Source: UBA10646 sp003456175
GTDB lineage: Bacteria > Bacteroidota > Bacteroidia > Chitinophagales > Chitinophagaceae
Direction: 5' to 3'
DNA length: 47,621 bases
Assembly (NCBI GenBank): GCA_031976225.1
Contig: DALYLQ010000016.1
Span: forward strand, 1-47,621
A program made the position numbers and the translations under genes. This document shows positions 27,120 to 35,843 of this stretch, in pieces (within the stretch, counting starts at the first letter, position 1; the number at the start of each line of letters is the position of its first letter). Below the pieces are notes generated by a model that saw only the letters and a list, made by a program, of their open reading frames with translations, had not been told where the DNA came from and made no database searches.

Positions 27120-28010
27120 TTACTTAGATTGATATACCGCTGCAAATGCTTGTGCAAACTGCGCAAGCTTAACACTACCTTGTGTAGTTGGCCTGTTGGC
27201 CCAATAATCGGCTTGTAATTCGCCGCTACGAAGCGCCTTGCCAAGTGTAGTATAGCCTTCGGCAATGGTATCGGGTAAGCCCGCTTGCTTTAAACCTGCA
27301 TACGCTTGTTCGTCGGTAAATACTACCCAAGGTGTACCTTCTTTACCAATTGCCTTGCCTAAAGCTGTTGCAATTTCTTGAGTGGTAGCCTCATCGCTAC
27401 TGATATAACGAATTTGCTGACCGCTCGCCAAAGGCAATGCTAATAATACTTCTGCTGCTACTGCTGCAATATCGTTAGTATCTACCAATACCAACTTTTC
27501 ATCGCCACCAAAATTACTACCGAAAATACCTGCATTTTTAACCAAATCAATTTGCGCAAAAAGGTTGTAAAAAAAGTACGACGGACGTAAAAAAACTGCG
27601 TTAACACCAGCTTCAATCAGCTGTACTTCTAAATAAGCAACACCGTCTATTGGTCCTGCACCTTGTCGCATATGAGCACCAATACTGCTTAAAACAACAA
27701 CATTTTTAACATCGTTCGCCTTAACAGCAGCTACATAATTGTTAGCCACTTGCTGTTGATACGGGTACCAATCTGCTACATCCCATTTGGGAGGAATCAT
27801 TAGATACACAGCATCGGCACCTGCAAAACTTTGCGTTACGAAAGCTGCATCTTCAATAGAACCTACCAATGCTGTAGCACCAAGCGCCTCAATACTAGCA
27901 ACACGTTCGCTACTACTTGTAATAACGCTAACAGCATTACCTGCTGCTACCAACTGCTGTACTAAAGGCTTGCTGATGTGGCCAATAGAGCCTGTAATAA
28001 CATAGTTCAT
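27120..28010 (-). CDS. NmrA-like NAD(P)-binding reductase
   Basis: A 296-residue Rossmann protein. The N-terminus MNYVITGSIGHISKPLVQQL is an NmrA/atypical-SDR dinucleotide motif, though the usual GxxGxxG reads GSIGHIS. There is no YxxxK catalytic pair in the usual place, typical of NmrA-type sensors and quinone oxidoreductases. VVVLSSIGAHM and FLRPSYFFYN are conserved core elements. It follows a MarR-type gene by 65 bases, and that gap holds a perfect TTGTATATACAA palindrome 37 bases before the start, so MarR control is likely. Induction by quinones or electrophiles is a guess from the family. Confidence 0.85.
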   Translation of the reverse strand: MNYVITGSIGHISKPLVQQLVAAGNAVSVITSSSERVASIEALGATALVGSIEDAAFVTQSFAGADAVYLMIPPKWDVADWYPYQQQVANNYVAAVKANDVKNVVVLSSIGAHMRQGAGPIDGVAYLEVQLIEAGVNAVFLRPSYFFYNLFAQIDLVKNAGIFGSNFGGDEKLVLVDTNDIAAVAAEVLLALPLASGQQIRYISSDEATTQEIATALGKAIGKEGTPWVVFTDEQAYAGLKQAGLPDTIAEGYTTLGKALRSGELQADYWANRPTTQGSVKLAQFAQAFAAVYQSK

Positions 28011-28046
28011 TTGTTCTTATTTAATATTAAAAAATAGTTTTAAAAC

Positions 28047-28058
28047 TTGTATATACAA
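28047..28058. promoter_or_regulatory. Candidate MarR operator before NmrA-like gene
   Basis: Perfect 12-base palindrome TTGTATATACAA, identical to the core of the palindrome upstream of the MarR gene. Confidence 0.65.
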
Positions 28059-28075
28059 TTAATAAATCAAAAAAA

Positions 28076-28501
28076 TTATGGCAGTGCATCGGCCACAGTA
28101 GCAATTTGCTGCGTTAAAGCACAGCTTGCCTCGGGGCCAAGTATTTTGCTATATGCCGTATAAAAACCATCAATTGCTGCCTGCATATCTGGTAGTAACG
28201 CTTTCGCTTTATCGGTAGCATATACCATGGTAGTTTTTCCATCGAGCACTCTTGTTACCAATGCCTGCTCTTCTAACTTTTCTATCAACCGTGTAATGGT
28301 ACTAGGCGTAAGCTGTAACTCGTTGGCTAGCCTTGTAGGTTGTACACCCGGTTCTTGCAATACCACCATTAACAAATACGCATGGCTCGGACTAAACCCT
28401 AAAGGTTTCCAATAATGCAATGCCAACTTTTCTACCTTACGGGCAAATGCATTACTAGTAAAGTACAAACACTGACGATATCTGCTCTCTGAGGTTTTCA
28501 T
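28076..28501 (-). CDS. MarR-family transcriptional regulator
   Basis: A 141-residue winged-helix protein. Helix-turn-helix LANELQLTPSTITRLIEKLEEQALVTRV at about residues 58-85, followed by the beta-wing (VLDGKTTMVYATDKAKALL). Flanking helices form the dimer interface. It is transcribed with or just ahead of an NmrA-like reductase and is preceded by an 18-base palindrome 27 bases upstream of its start, consistent with autoregulation. Two variable residues near the N-terminus (FARK) are encoded by a variant of the dispersed word. Confidence 0.9.
   Translation of the reverse strand: MKTSESRYRQCLYFTSNAFARKVEKLALHYWKPLGFSPSHAYLLMVVLQEPGVQPTRLANELQLTPSTITRLIEKLEEQALVTRVLDGKTTMVYATDKAKALLPDMQAAIDGFYTAYSKILGPEASCALTQQIATVADALP
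28435..28449 (+). repeat. Dispersed 14-mer with one-base insertion
   Basis: CCTTACGGGCAAATG within the MarR gene; gene sense codes FARK. Confidence 0.55.
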
Positions 28502-28527
28502 TACTGCAAAGCAAAGATGGGCATCTT

Positions 28528-28545
28528 TATTTGTATATACAAATA
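28528..28545. promoter_or_regulatory. Candidate MarR operator before marR-type gene
   Basis: Perfect 18-base palindrome TATTTGTATATACAAATA in the divergent MarR/ruvB region; its 12-base core recurs at 28047-28058. Confidence 0.7.
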
Positions 28546-28564
28546 TTTATTAGAAATTTTATGC

Positions 28565-28578
28565 CCTTACGGTAAATG
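28565..28578 (+). repeat. Dispersed 14-mer, exact copy
   Basis: Eight bases upstream of the ruvB TACCTTTG box, in the place where a -33 element would normally lie. Confidence 0.92.
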
Positions 28579-28586
28579 CTTGCCAT

Positions 28587-28594
28587 TACCTTTG
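28587..28594 (+). promoter_or_regulatory. Promoter -7 box of ruvB
   Basis: TACCTTTG, 10 bases before the ruvB ATG, so the mRNA would be nearly leaderless. No TTG lies at a normal -33 distance. Confidence 0.6.
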
Positions 28595-28604
28595 AGCATT
28601 CAGT

Positions 28605-29642
28605 ATGCAAAATCCGAATTTAAATAGCGATAAAACACAATTGTCGGCGGCAGACAAAGAGTTTGAGAATAATATCAGGCCTGCCGAAATCAAAGAGTTT
28701 AGTGGGCAACAACAAATTATAGAGAACCTTACCATCTTCATCAAAGCTGCCAAAATCAGAGGTGAAGCGCTAGATCATGTGCTGTTCCATGGTCCGCCGG
28801 GTTTAGGCAAAACAACATTAAGCCGTATTGTTGCTAATGAGCTAGGCGTTAGTATCAAAGAAACAAGTGGACCAGTAATTGAAAAACCTGGCGACTTAGC
28901 AGGCTTACTTACAGGCTTACAACCTAGAGATGTACTTTTTATCGATGAAATTCACCGCCTTAGCACCGTTGTAGAAGAATATCTCTATGCCGCCATGGAA
29001 GATTTCCGAATCGATATTATGATTGATAGTGGCCCTAATGCACGAAGCATTCAATTGAACCTCAATCCATTCACTTTAGTGGGAGCTACTACGCGTAGCG
29101 GCTTACTAACTGCACCTTTGTTATCGCGTTTCGGCATTAAGAGTCGTTTAGAATACTACAATGCTTCTACGCTTCAAAAAATCATCGAACGTGCGGCACA
29201 AATTTTAAATACAGCTATTAGTACCGATGCGGCTTTTGAAATTGCACGCCGCAGCCGAGGTACACCACGTATTGCCAATGGTTTATTACGTCGGGTTCGC
29301 GACTTTGCACAAGTACTCAACGATGGTATGATAGATTTAGGCATTACGCAACATGCTTTAAAAGCGTTAAATGTTGATGAGCATGGCCTCGATGAAATGG
29401 ATAATCGTATACTCGCTGCTATCATTGAAAAATTTAAAGGAGGCCCTGTTGGCTTAACTACAATTGCCACAGCTGTAGGCGAAGAACCCGGCACTTTAGA
29501 AGAAGTGTACGAACCGTTTTTAATTCAAGAAGGTTTTTTGCAACGTACGCCGCGTGGCCGCGAAGCAACGCCAAAAGCATACGAACACTTAGGCAAAAAC
29601 CCATTTAACCGTGGTGCACAAGCAGGTTTATTTGGTGGCTAG
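28605..29642 (+). CDS. ruvB: Holliday junction branch migration helicase RuvB
   Basis: A 345-residue AAA+ ATPase that drives RuvAB branch migration during recombination and repair. Family features are intact: IRPAEIKEFSGQQQIIENL at the N-terminus, Walker A FHGPPGLGKTTLS, Walker B LFIDEIHRL, sensor 1 LVGATTRSGLL, arginine-finger region LLSRFG, sensor 2 SRGTPRIANGLLRRVRDF and the C-terminal winged helix (VGEEPGTLEEVYEPFLIQEGF). Full length for the family. It is not beside ruvA or ruvC in this window. Copies of the dispersed word sit just before its promoter box and 16 bases after its stop. Confidence 0.98.
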   Translation: MQNPNLNSDKTQLSAADKEFENNIRPAEIKEFSGQQQIIENLTIFIKAAKIRGEALDHVLFHGPPGLGKTTLSRIVANELGVSIKETSGPVIEKPGDLAGLLTGLQPRDVLFIDEIHRLSTVVEEYLYAAMEDFRIDIMIDSGPNARSIQLNLNPFTLVGATTRSGLLTAPLLSRFGIKSRLEYYNASTLQKIIERAAQILNTAISTDAAFEIARRSRGTPRIANGLLRRVRDFAQVLNDGMIDLGITQHALKALNVDEHGLDEMDNRILAAIIEKFKGGPVGLTTIATAVGEEPGTLEEVYEPFLIQEGFLQRTPRGREATPKAYEHLGKNPFNRGAQAGLFGG

Positions 29643-29658
29643 TAGCTCCGTTATACCA

Positions 29659-29672
29659 CATTTACCGTAAGG
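29659..29672 (-). repeat. Dispersed 14-mer, exact copy
   Basis: Sixteen bases after the ruvB stop, reading CATTTACCGTAAGG on plus; enclosed by weak CCACA / TGTGG arms. Confidence 0.92.
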
Positions 29673-29711
29673 TAGCTACTGTGGGTTTAACAAAGTTTTG
29701 TTGCTACAAAA

Positions 29712-29741
29712 TTGTTTTGGCATGGTAAATGTTTACTTTTA
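29712..29741 (+). promoter_or_regulatory. Candidate promoter of response regulator gene
   Basis: TTG at 29712, 19-base spacer, TACTTTTA at 29734 (7 of 8 to TAnnTTTG), 22 bases before the ATG. Confidence 0.45.
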
Positions 29742-29763
29742 TTACAAATAGAAACCTACAACT

Positions 29764-30459
29764 ATGGAAGGTAAAAAGTACAAAATTTTATTATGTGAAG
29801 ATGATACCAACCTTGGTATGGTCTTCAAGAATTATTTAGAACTGAACGATTTTGATGTGACACTTGAAAGAGATGGCCGCTTAGGTTTGGCTGCATTTCA
29901 ACGCGAAAAGTTCGATATATGCTTACTCGATGTGATGATGCCTAAAATGGATGGCTTCACACTAGCAGAAGAAATCAGAGATATTGATCCGGAAATTCCG
30001 TTGTTTTTCTTGAGTGCTAAAACCATGAAAGAAGATATCATTAATGGTTACAAACTCGGTGCCGACGATTATATTACAAAGCCTTTTGATAGCGAGGTTT
30101 TATTAATGAAAATCAAAGCTATTCTGAAGCGTAATGAAGAACTCAATAAAGAGACTGAAAATCAAGAATTTGATTTAGGTGCTTACCACTTCAATCCAAA
30201 ATTGCGAGAACTTATTTTAGCGGGCAAAACACAAACCTTAAGCCCGAAAGAAAATGAGCTCTTGAAAATGCTAGCCGAACATAAGAACGATTTATTACCC
30301 CGCGAACGTGCTTTAAAGAAAATTTGGGGCAGCGATACTTACTTCAACGGGCGTAGTATGGATGTATACATTGCTAAACTTCGTAAATACTTGAAAGAAG
30401 ATAGCAATATTGAAATTGTGAACATTCATGGTAACGGCTTCCGCTTAGTAGCGCCATAA
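29764..30459 (+). CDS. OmpR-family response regulator, RprY-like
   Basis: A 231-residue two-component regulator. Receiver domain at 1-120 with acidic pair CEDD, phosphoacceptor Asp in CLLDVMMPKMDGF near residue 59, Thr/Ser switch in FLSAKT and conserved Lys in DYITKPF. The winged-helix output domain at about 135-230 (LSPKENELLKMLAEHKND, RSMDVYIAKLRKYL, NIHGNGFRLV) binds DNA. Strong likeness to Bacteroidota RprY. No histidine kinase gene is adjacent, so its partner must be encoded elsewhere. Confidence 0.95.
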   Translation: MEGKKYKILLCEDDTNLGMVFKNYLELNDFDVTLERDGRLGLAAFQREKFDICLLDVMMPKMDGFTLAEEIRDIDPEIPLFFLSAKTMKEDIINGYKLGADDYITKPFDSEVLLMKIKAILKRNEELNKETENQEFDLGAYHFNPKLRELILAGKTQTLSPKENELLKMLAEHKNDLLPRERALKKIWGSDTYFNGRSMDVYIAKLRKYLKEDSNIEIVNIHGNGFRLVAP

Positions 30460-30525
30460 ACATAATGTTACATACATTACGGGTCGTTGTGGTATAATGC
30501 TGCAACGGCTCTATTATTGCAATCT

Positions 30526-30750
30526 ATGCAGCCTCAACAATGTTTATTCTGCGGGCATGTAGTGCAACTAATACACGTGCATGGCCATTACCAATGCCCT
30601 GTGTGCCATACCAATGCATTACCCTGTTGCGATGGCGATAATTGCAGCACTAACATGTTACTACAAGCTAATGAGCAGCAACATTTACCGCAAGGTATAA
30701 ACCACCTTACGGTAAATGATAACGCTACAAGCCCTACGGCAAATGATTAA
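30526..30750 (+). CDS. Small Cys/His-rich protein, possible zinc ribbon
   Basis: A 74-residue frame from the ATG at 30526 (MQPQQCLFCGHVVQLIHVHGHYQ). The first part has CLFC and CPVC pairs about 18 residues apart, a classic zinc-ribbon spacing, followed by CCDGDNC. The last 25 residues are built largely from three tandem copies of the dispersed word (HLPQG, LTVND, PTAND), which looks like an intergenic repeat cluster captured as a C-terminal tail. It may be a true small gene with a changed end. No named family is certain; an upstream in-frame TTG extension is unlikely. Confidence 0.6.
   Translation: MQPQQCLFCGHVVQLIHVHGHYQCPVCHTNALPCCDGDNCSTNMLLQANEQQHLPQGINHLTVNDNATSPTAND
30682..30695 (-). 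repeat. Dispersed 14-mer, one mismatch in stop frame
   Basis: CATTTACCGCAAGG; read CAT-TTA-CCG-CAA-GG (HLPQG), where the consensus would give TAA. Left arm of an inverted pair with 30705-30718. Confidence 0.75.
30705..30718 (+). repeat. Dispersed 14-mer, exact copy
   Basis: Codes LTVN in the tail of the small Cys/His-rich protein. Confidence 0.9.
30732..30745 (+). repeat. Dispersed 14-mer, two changes
   Basis: CCCTACGGCAAATG; codes PTAN just before the stop codon. Confidence 0.6.
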
Positions 30751-30762
30751 TTGAGTACGATA

Positions 30763-31053
30763 TTAGAGCACTAATACACTGTTGGTGCCACCGTAAATAT
30801 TTACAGCTTCACCATCGGCTTCGGGCTCATTCATCCACGATTCGGTGTTAACTCTATACTTGAATTCGTGCGTGGTATTTTTAGGTAGCTGTACTTCGGC
30901 GGCAAAACTGCCATCTTTCTTTTTGCTTAAGCTAATAGGGGCTTCCCAGTTGTTATTAAGGCCTAGTACCTCAATACTATCGGCGTTTGGAGCTTCTACT
31001 ACAAACTTTACTTTACAATAATCTTTTGTTTTGAAAATCGTTTTCTGGATCAT
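30763..31053 (-). CDS. Isoamylase early-set (CBM48-like) domain protein
   Basis: A 96-residue single-domain protein. The ATG at 31053 gives MIQKTIFKTKDYCKVKFVV, the usual start of this Bacteroidota group; a longer frame to 31149 runs toward the infB terminator and is unlikely. The immunoglobulin-like fold shows as KVKFVVEAPNADSIEVLGLNNNWEAPI, followed by AEVQLPKNTTHEFKYRV and W...PEADG, as in glycogen-binding/AMPK-beta E-set domains. No catalytic domain is present. It may bind alpha-glucan or act as a protein module; function unproven. Confidence 0.82.
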   Translation of the reverse strand: MIQKTIFKTKDYCKVKFVVEAPNADSIEVLGLNNNWEAPISLSKKKDGSFAAEVQLPKNTTHEFKYRVNTESWMNEPEADGEAVNIYGGTNSVLVL

Positions 31054-31162
31054 GAATAATTTCGTTGGTTGCTTGCCTTTAATACCAAGTTTTAATAAAA
31101 GTAACCCATTACGTAAAATTTTAACATACTTACGAATAGTTGTTAGCATTGTGTAAGTTGTA

Positions 31163-31196
31163 TAAAATAAGCGTCTGCAATTATGCAGACGCTTAT
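31163..31196 (-). terminator. Intrinsic terminator of infB operon
   Basis: Perfect 13-base stem ATAAGCGTCTGCA with ATTA loop, then TTTTATAC on the minus strand, about 30 bases after the infB stop. The exact repeat copy at 31199 touches its base. Confidence 0.9.
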
Positions 31197-31198
31197 AT

Positions 31199-31212
31199 CA
31201 TTTACCGTAAGG
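31199..31212 (-). repeat. Dispersed 14-mer, exact copy
   Basis: Between the infB stop (14 bases away) and the terminator stem, in infB orientation. Confidence 0.92.
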
Positions 31213-31226
31213 TGAATGTGTTTAAT

Positions 31227-34200
31227 TTATAACGTACGTTTTACTTCTTCTTCTTCAAAAGCAACAACGGTGTCGCCGACTTGAATATCGGTGAAGTTTT
31301 TGATGGTTAAACCACACTCGTAATTGGTTGCTACTTCTTTTACATCGTCTTTGAAGCGCTTCAAGCTACCCAATTCTGCAAAGCCACCCTCTGTACGTGG
31401 ATAGATAAGAATACCGTCGCGGAAAACACGGATTTTGTGGTCGCGTTTCACCTTACCTTCTGTTACGTAACAGCCGGCAACAGTTGCCTTATCGAATTTA
31501 TACACTTCTCTAATTTCAACGGTAGCAACTTCTTTTTCTTCAATTTTAGGCTCTAACATACCTTCCATCGCACTCTTCACTTCTTCAATTGCATTATAAA
31601 TGATAGAGTACATTTTGATTTGTACACCTTCATTTTGTGCTAATCGGTTGGCTTGAGCTGAAGGACGAACGTTGAAACCAATTAAGATAGCATCGGAAGC
31701 TGTTGCAAGTAACACATCGCTTTCAGAGATTTGACCAACTGCTTTGTGTACTACTCGCACCGCAATTTCTTCAGTGCTTAATTTTTGTAAGCTATCGCTA
31801 AGGGCTTCTACCGAGCCATCCACATCACCTTTGATGATGATGTTCAGTTCTTTAAAGTTACCCAATGCTAAACGACGGCCAATTTCATCTAACGTAATAT
31901 GCTTACGGGCTCTTAAGCCTTGTTCACGAAGAATTTGAGCACGCTTGGTGGCCACTTCTTTTGCTACAGATTCGTCGGCATACACTTTGAATTTCTCACC
32001 TGCTTGTGGCGCACCGTTCAAACCTAGTATTACTACCGGTGTGCTTGGTGGCGCTTCTTGAACGCGTTGGTTACGTTCGTTGAACATGGCTTTGATGCGT
32101 CCGAAATACTGACCACTTACAATGATATCGCCTTGACGTAGCGTACCATCTTGTACTAAGATAGTGGCTACATAACCTCTACCCTTATCTAACGAGGCTT
32201 CGATAATAGTACCTGTCGATTCTTTATCGGGATTGGCTTTAAGATCGAGCAGTTCTGCTTCAAGCAAAATTTTCTCAAGTAATAAATCAACGTTTAAGCC
32301 TTTCTTAGCACTTAATTCTTGACTTTGGAACTTACCACCCCATTCTTCTACCAACAAGTTCATTTGCGATAACTGTTCGTAAATTTTCTGAGGGTTAGCA
32401 CCATCTTTATCTATTTTATTCACCGCAAAAATCATCGGCACATTAGCAGCTTGTGCGTGGCTGATGGCTTCTTTGGTTTGTGGCATTACAGCATCGTCGG
32501 CAGCAACCACAATTACAGCAATATCTGTAACCTTGGCACCGCGGGCACGCATGGCTGTGAATGCCTCGTGACCTGGCGTATCTAAGAAAGTAATTGCTTT
32601 GCCATTCGGTAGGGTAACCTCATAAGCACCAATGTGCTGTGTGATACCGCCCGCTTCACCGGCTACTACGTTGGCATTACGGATATAATCGAGCAATGAT
32701 GTTTTACCATGATCTACGTGACCCATGATGGTTACAATTGGAGCTCGGCCTACTAAATCGGCTGGATCATCTGCGATTTCTTCTTCCTCTTCCTCTACAT
32801 CATCTAAACCAGTAAACTGAACTTCGAATCCAAATTCGCTAGCTACCAATTCAATTACCTCAGCATCTAAACGCTGATTAATTGACACCATGATACCTAA
32901 GCTCATACACTTACTGATTACCTCAGTAAAGTTGACATCCATAAGGCTTGCCAATTCACTTACTGTAACAAATTCTGTTACTTGTAGTGTATTGTCTTCG
33001 CCCTCGCGACGTAATGCTTCGGCACGTTCATCGCGACGTTCGCGGCGTTGACGTGCTTTTGCAGCTTTACCACGTTGGTTGTTACCACCGCCACCGGAAA
33101 GCTTGGCTTGAGTTTCGCGAATTTTATCTTGAATAGCTTTAGCATCGATTTCGATGTCGGCTTGAGGACGTTGCTGATTGTTGTTACGGTTGTTACCACC
33201 ACGATTGTCGCGGTTGAAACCGCCGCCGCGGTTATCGCGGTTGAAGCCGCCACCTTGCTGACCACCACGGTTGAAACCGCCGCCTTGTTGCTGGCCACCG
33301 CGGTTATCGCGGTTGAAACCACCACCACCTTGTTGTTGACCACCTTGACCTTGGTGTTGGCCCGGTTGCCCCTGTGGACGTGGAGGTAAGTTATTACCCG
33401 ACTTATCGATTGGCATACGCTTACGCTTACGCTTTTCGTCGGCGGCACGTGTACCTTGTTTAGGGCGTGTATCGTTATCAACAGGCAGGTTGATTTTTCC
33501 TAAAATTTTAGGACCTGTTAAACGTTCTGCCTGAATATTTTCAATTACGGGTGGTGCATCTACCGTTGGCTCTGCTGGTGGCGGAGGTGGCGGAGGCACA
33601 TTTACCGTAAGGTTAGGCTTAGGTGCAACTGGAGCCTGAGCTGGCCTTGGTGCCTGTGGTGCAGGTTTAGGTGCTTGCTGTGGTGCAGGCTTTTTGGCAG
33701 GCTGCTGCGGTGCAGCACCTTTTTTAGGTCGAGTGCTACTATCAATAGCACTTAAATCTATCTTCCCTAGAATATTAGGACCGCCAATTTCAGGTGCTTC
33801 TAAACGTACTACATCGCCTGCATTATCGGCAGGAGCTTCTGCTGGTTCAGCTGGTTGCTGTTCAGTGACAGGAGCAGCCGCAGTTACTACGGGAGCTTCT
33901 TCTACTACTTGTGGTGCAGGTTTAGGAGCTTCTTCCGCTACCACTGGTGGCGGCGGTGGAGGAGGTGGTGTAACTACCTCTTCTTGTACCACAGCTGGTG
34001 CAGGAGTGGGAGCTACTACTACTGGCTCTGGCTCAGGAGCTGCGGGCGGTGGAGGTACTGGCGCTTCAACAATAGGTGCAGGTGTTGCCGCTTCGGACAA
34101 TTCAGTAGCTGCTACTACTGCTTTTTCGGGCTTAGCAGCTGCTGCTAACTCTTCTTCTTCCTTACGCTTGCGAGCCTCGTTAGCTGCTGCTTTTGGAATT

Positions 34201-34406
34201 TCTACCTGATCGGCTTTTGTTTTAGCCACCTTATCGCTTTGGAACTCTTGTTGTAAGGCTCTGTACATAGCCTCGGTTAGCTTAGCGGTAGGCTTCAGTT
34301 CGTCTTTCGGAAAACCTTTAGCTGCCAAAAAATCCACCAGGGTTTCTTGCCCGATGTTGAACTCCTTGGCTGCTGCCAACAATCTTGGTAATTTCAGTTC
34401 TGACAT
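31227..34406 (-). CDS. infB: Translation initiation factor IF-2
   Basis: A 1059-residue GTPase that brings initiator tRNA to the 30S subunit. N-terminal IF2_N-type helix bundle (PRLLAAAKEFNIGQETLVDFL), then a long Pro/Ala/Val-rich linker and a Gly/Asn/Arg/Gln-rich stretch with repeated GGGFNRDNRGG units. The G domain begins near residue 555: G1 GHVDHGKTS, G3 DTPGHEAF, G4 NKID. The C-terminal domains run to FEEEEVKRTL. The LTVN of an exact repeat copy lies in the Pro-rich linker, the most variable part. Third gene of rimP-nusA-infB; 144 bases separate it from nusA. Confidence 0.98.
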   Translation of the reverse strand: MSELKLPRLLAAAKEFNIGQETLVDFLAAKGFPKDELKPTAKLTEAMYRALQQEFQSDKVAKTKADQVEIPKAAANEARKRKEEEELAAAAKPEKAVVAATELSEAATPAPIVEAPVPPPPAAPEPEPVVVAPTPAPAVVQEEVVTPPPPPPPPVVAEEAPKPAPQVVEEAPVVTAAAPVTEQQPAEPAEAPADNAGDVVRLEAPEIGGPNILGKIDLSAIDSSTRPKKGAAPQQPAKKPAPQQAPKPAPQAPRPAQAPVAPKPNLTVNVPPPPPPPAEPTVDAPPVIENIQAERLTGPKILGKINLPVDNDTRPKQGTRAADEKRKRKRMPIDKSGNNLPPRPQGQPGQHQGQGGQQQGGGGFNRDNRGGQQQGGGFNRGGQQGGGFNRDNRGGGFNRDNRGGNNRNNNQQRPQADIEIDAKAIQDKIRETQAKLSGGGGNNQRGKAAKARQRRERRDERAEALRREGEDNTLQVTEFVTVSELASLMDVNFTEVISKCMSLGIMVSINQRLDAEVIELVASEFGFEVQFTGLDDVEEEEEEIADDPADLVGRAPIVTIMGHVDHGKTSLLDYIRNANVVAGEAGGITQHIGAYEVTLPNGKAITFLDTPGHEAFTAMRARGAKVTDIAVIVVAADDAVMPQTKEAISHAQAANVPMIFAVNKIDKDGANPQKIYEQLSQMNLLVEEWGGKFQSQELSAKKGLNVDLLLEKILLEAELLDLKANPDKESTGTIIEASLDKGRGYVATILVQDGTLRQGDIIVSGQYFGRIKAMFNERNQRVQEAPPSTPVVILGLNGAPQAGEKFKVYADESVAKEVATKRAQILREQGLRARKHITLDEIGRRLALGNFKELNIIIKGDVDGSVEALSDSLQKLSTEEIAVRVVHKAVGQISESDVLLATASDAILIGFNVRPSAQANRLAQNEGVQIKMYSIIYNAIEEVKSAMEGMLEPKIEEKEVATVEIREVYKFDKATVAGCYVTEGKVKRDHKIRVFRDGILIYPRTEGGFAELGSLKRFKDDVKEVATNYECGLTIKNFTDIQVGDTVVAFEEEEVKRTL
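33599..33612 (-). repeat. Dispersed 14-mer, exact copy
   Basis: Codes LTVN in the IF-2 linker (context PNLTVNVPPP). Confidence 0.92.
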
Positions 34407-34550
34407 ATTATACGGGCTCCAACGTTGCGGAGCTTTTACTTGGGTTTTTGCCTATTTACACTTAGGCTTGTGCGTTAAACGATTATACTTAAGGGTTGCC
34501 AAACTTAATACCTGTGGTGAAAGTTTAGTAACCCGAACATTACTTCTATG

Positions 34551-35798
34551 TTACTCTTTTTCGAATTCTTCTTTCAATATTCTACGAATGTCGCTAATTG
34601 TTTCTTTTTCAAGATCAGTTCTGCGTTCTAATTCTGCTTCGCTCAAAGCTAATACACTTCTGGCGGTATCACAACCCACTCGCTTTAATTCATCTATAAT
34701 CCACTGATCTATTTCATCGCCGAATTCATCGATATCGATATCAAATTCTTCTTCACCCTCTTCTGCTTCACGATACACATCAATTTCATAACCTGTTAGT
34801 TCGCAGGCTAATTTGATATTAACACCACGACGACCAATTGCTAAACTCACCTGATCTGCCTTTAGGTACACATCGGCTTGCTTGTCTTCGTTATTAATAT
34901 TCATGTAGCTGATTTTAGCAGGTGTTAAGCTACGTTGAATCAATAACTGAATATTGCTGGTATAGTTAATTACATCAATGTTCTCGTTCTTTAATTCACG
35001 TACAATACCATGAATACGGCTACCCTTCATACCTACGCAGGCTCCTACCGGATCGATACGATCATCGAAACTTTCAACAGCCACTTTTGCTCTTTCGCCT
35101 GGTTCACGAACAATTTTCTTGATACTAATGAGGCCATCTGCGATTTCGGGAACTTCGATTTCTAATAAGTTGGCTAAAAACTCAGGACTAGTGCGGCTTA
35201 CGATAATAACTGGATTGTTGTTTTTTAAGTCAACCCGTTTAACCACACATCGGATACTTTCTCCTTTTTTAAAGAAATCTTGAGGTATCTGCTCGCTTTT
35301 AGGCATTAATAGTTCGTTGCCCTCATCGTCCATGAGCAATACTTCTTTTTTCCAAACCTGATGTACTTCTGCACTTACCAATTCACCAATTCTATCACTA
35401 TACTTTTTAACGAGTACATTCTTTTTAAGATCGCTGATACGGCTTGCCAATGTTTGTTTTGCAGCTAAAATGGCTCTTCTGCCAAAATCGAGAATATCAA
35501 CTTCTTCATACAACTCTTCACCTACTTCAAAGTCGGGTTCAATTTTAATGGCTTCGGTGTAAGCAATTTCTGCATTCGGATCGTTCACTTCGCCATCTTC
35601 CACAATCATACGACGTCGGAAGATTTCAAGGTCACCTTTATCGGCATTAACAATAACATCGAAGTTATCGTCGGCACCGTATTTTTTGCGAAGCAATGTT
35701 TTGAACACATCTTCCACCACCTTCATCATCGTAGGGCGGTCTATGTTTTCTGCGTCTTTAAATTCTTGGAACGCATCTACAAGGTTAATGCTTGCCAT
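34551..35798 (-). CDS. nusA: Transcription termination/antitermination factor NusA
   Basis: A 415-residue RNA polymerase-binding protein. N-terminal domain (LVDAFQEFKDAENIDRPTM, then VFKTLLRKKYG), S1 domain, and two KH domains with GACVGMKGSRIHGIVREL and LAIGRRGVNIKLACELTGYEIDVY. An acidic linker leads to a short helix-hairpin-helix end (RVGCDTARSVLALSEAELERR). The acidic repeats found at the end of E. coli NusA are absent, as usual outside Proteobacteria. Transcribed 45 bases after rimP. Confidence 0.97.
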   Translation of the reverse strand: MASINLVDAFQEFKDAENIDRPTMMKVVEDVFKTLLRKKYGADDNFDVIVNADKGDLEIFRRRMIVEDGEVNDPNAEIAYTEAIKIEPDFEVGEELYEEVDILDFGRRAILAAKQTLASRISDLKKNVLVKKYSDRIGELVSAEVHQVWKKEVLLMDDEGNELLMPKSEQIPQDFFKKGESIRCVVKRVDLKNNNPVIIVSRTSPEFLANLLEIEVPEIADGLISIKKIVREPGERAKVAVESFDDRIDPVGACVGMKGSRIHGIVRELKNENIDVINYTSNIQLLIQRSLTPAKISYMNINNEDKQADVYLKADQVSLAIGRRGVNIKLACELTGYEIDVYREAEEGEEEFDIDIDEFGDEIDQWIIDELKRVGCDTARSVLALSEAELERRTDLEKETISDIRRILKEEFEKE

Positions 35799-35843
35799 TG
35801 TTTTTTCGATTTATGGTATCATCGGCTACTATTGCCGCTTTTT

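Noticed and set aside
33694..34209. Plus-strand Gly/Ser/Ala-rich frame opposite infB
   Set aside because: It is the antisense of the Pro/Ala-rich IF-2 linker.
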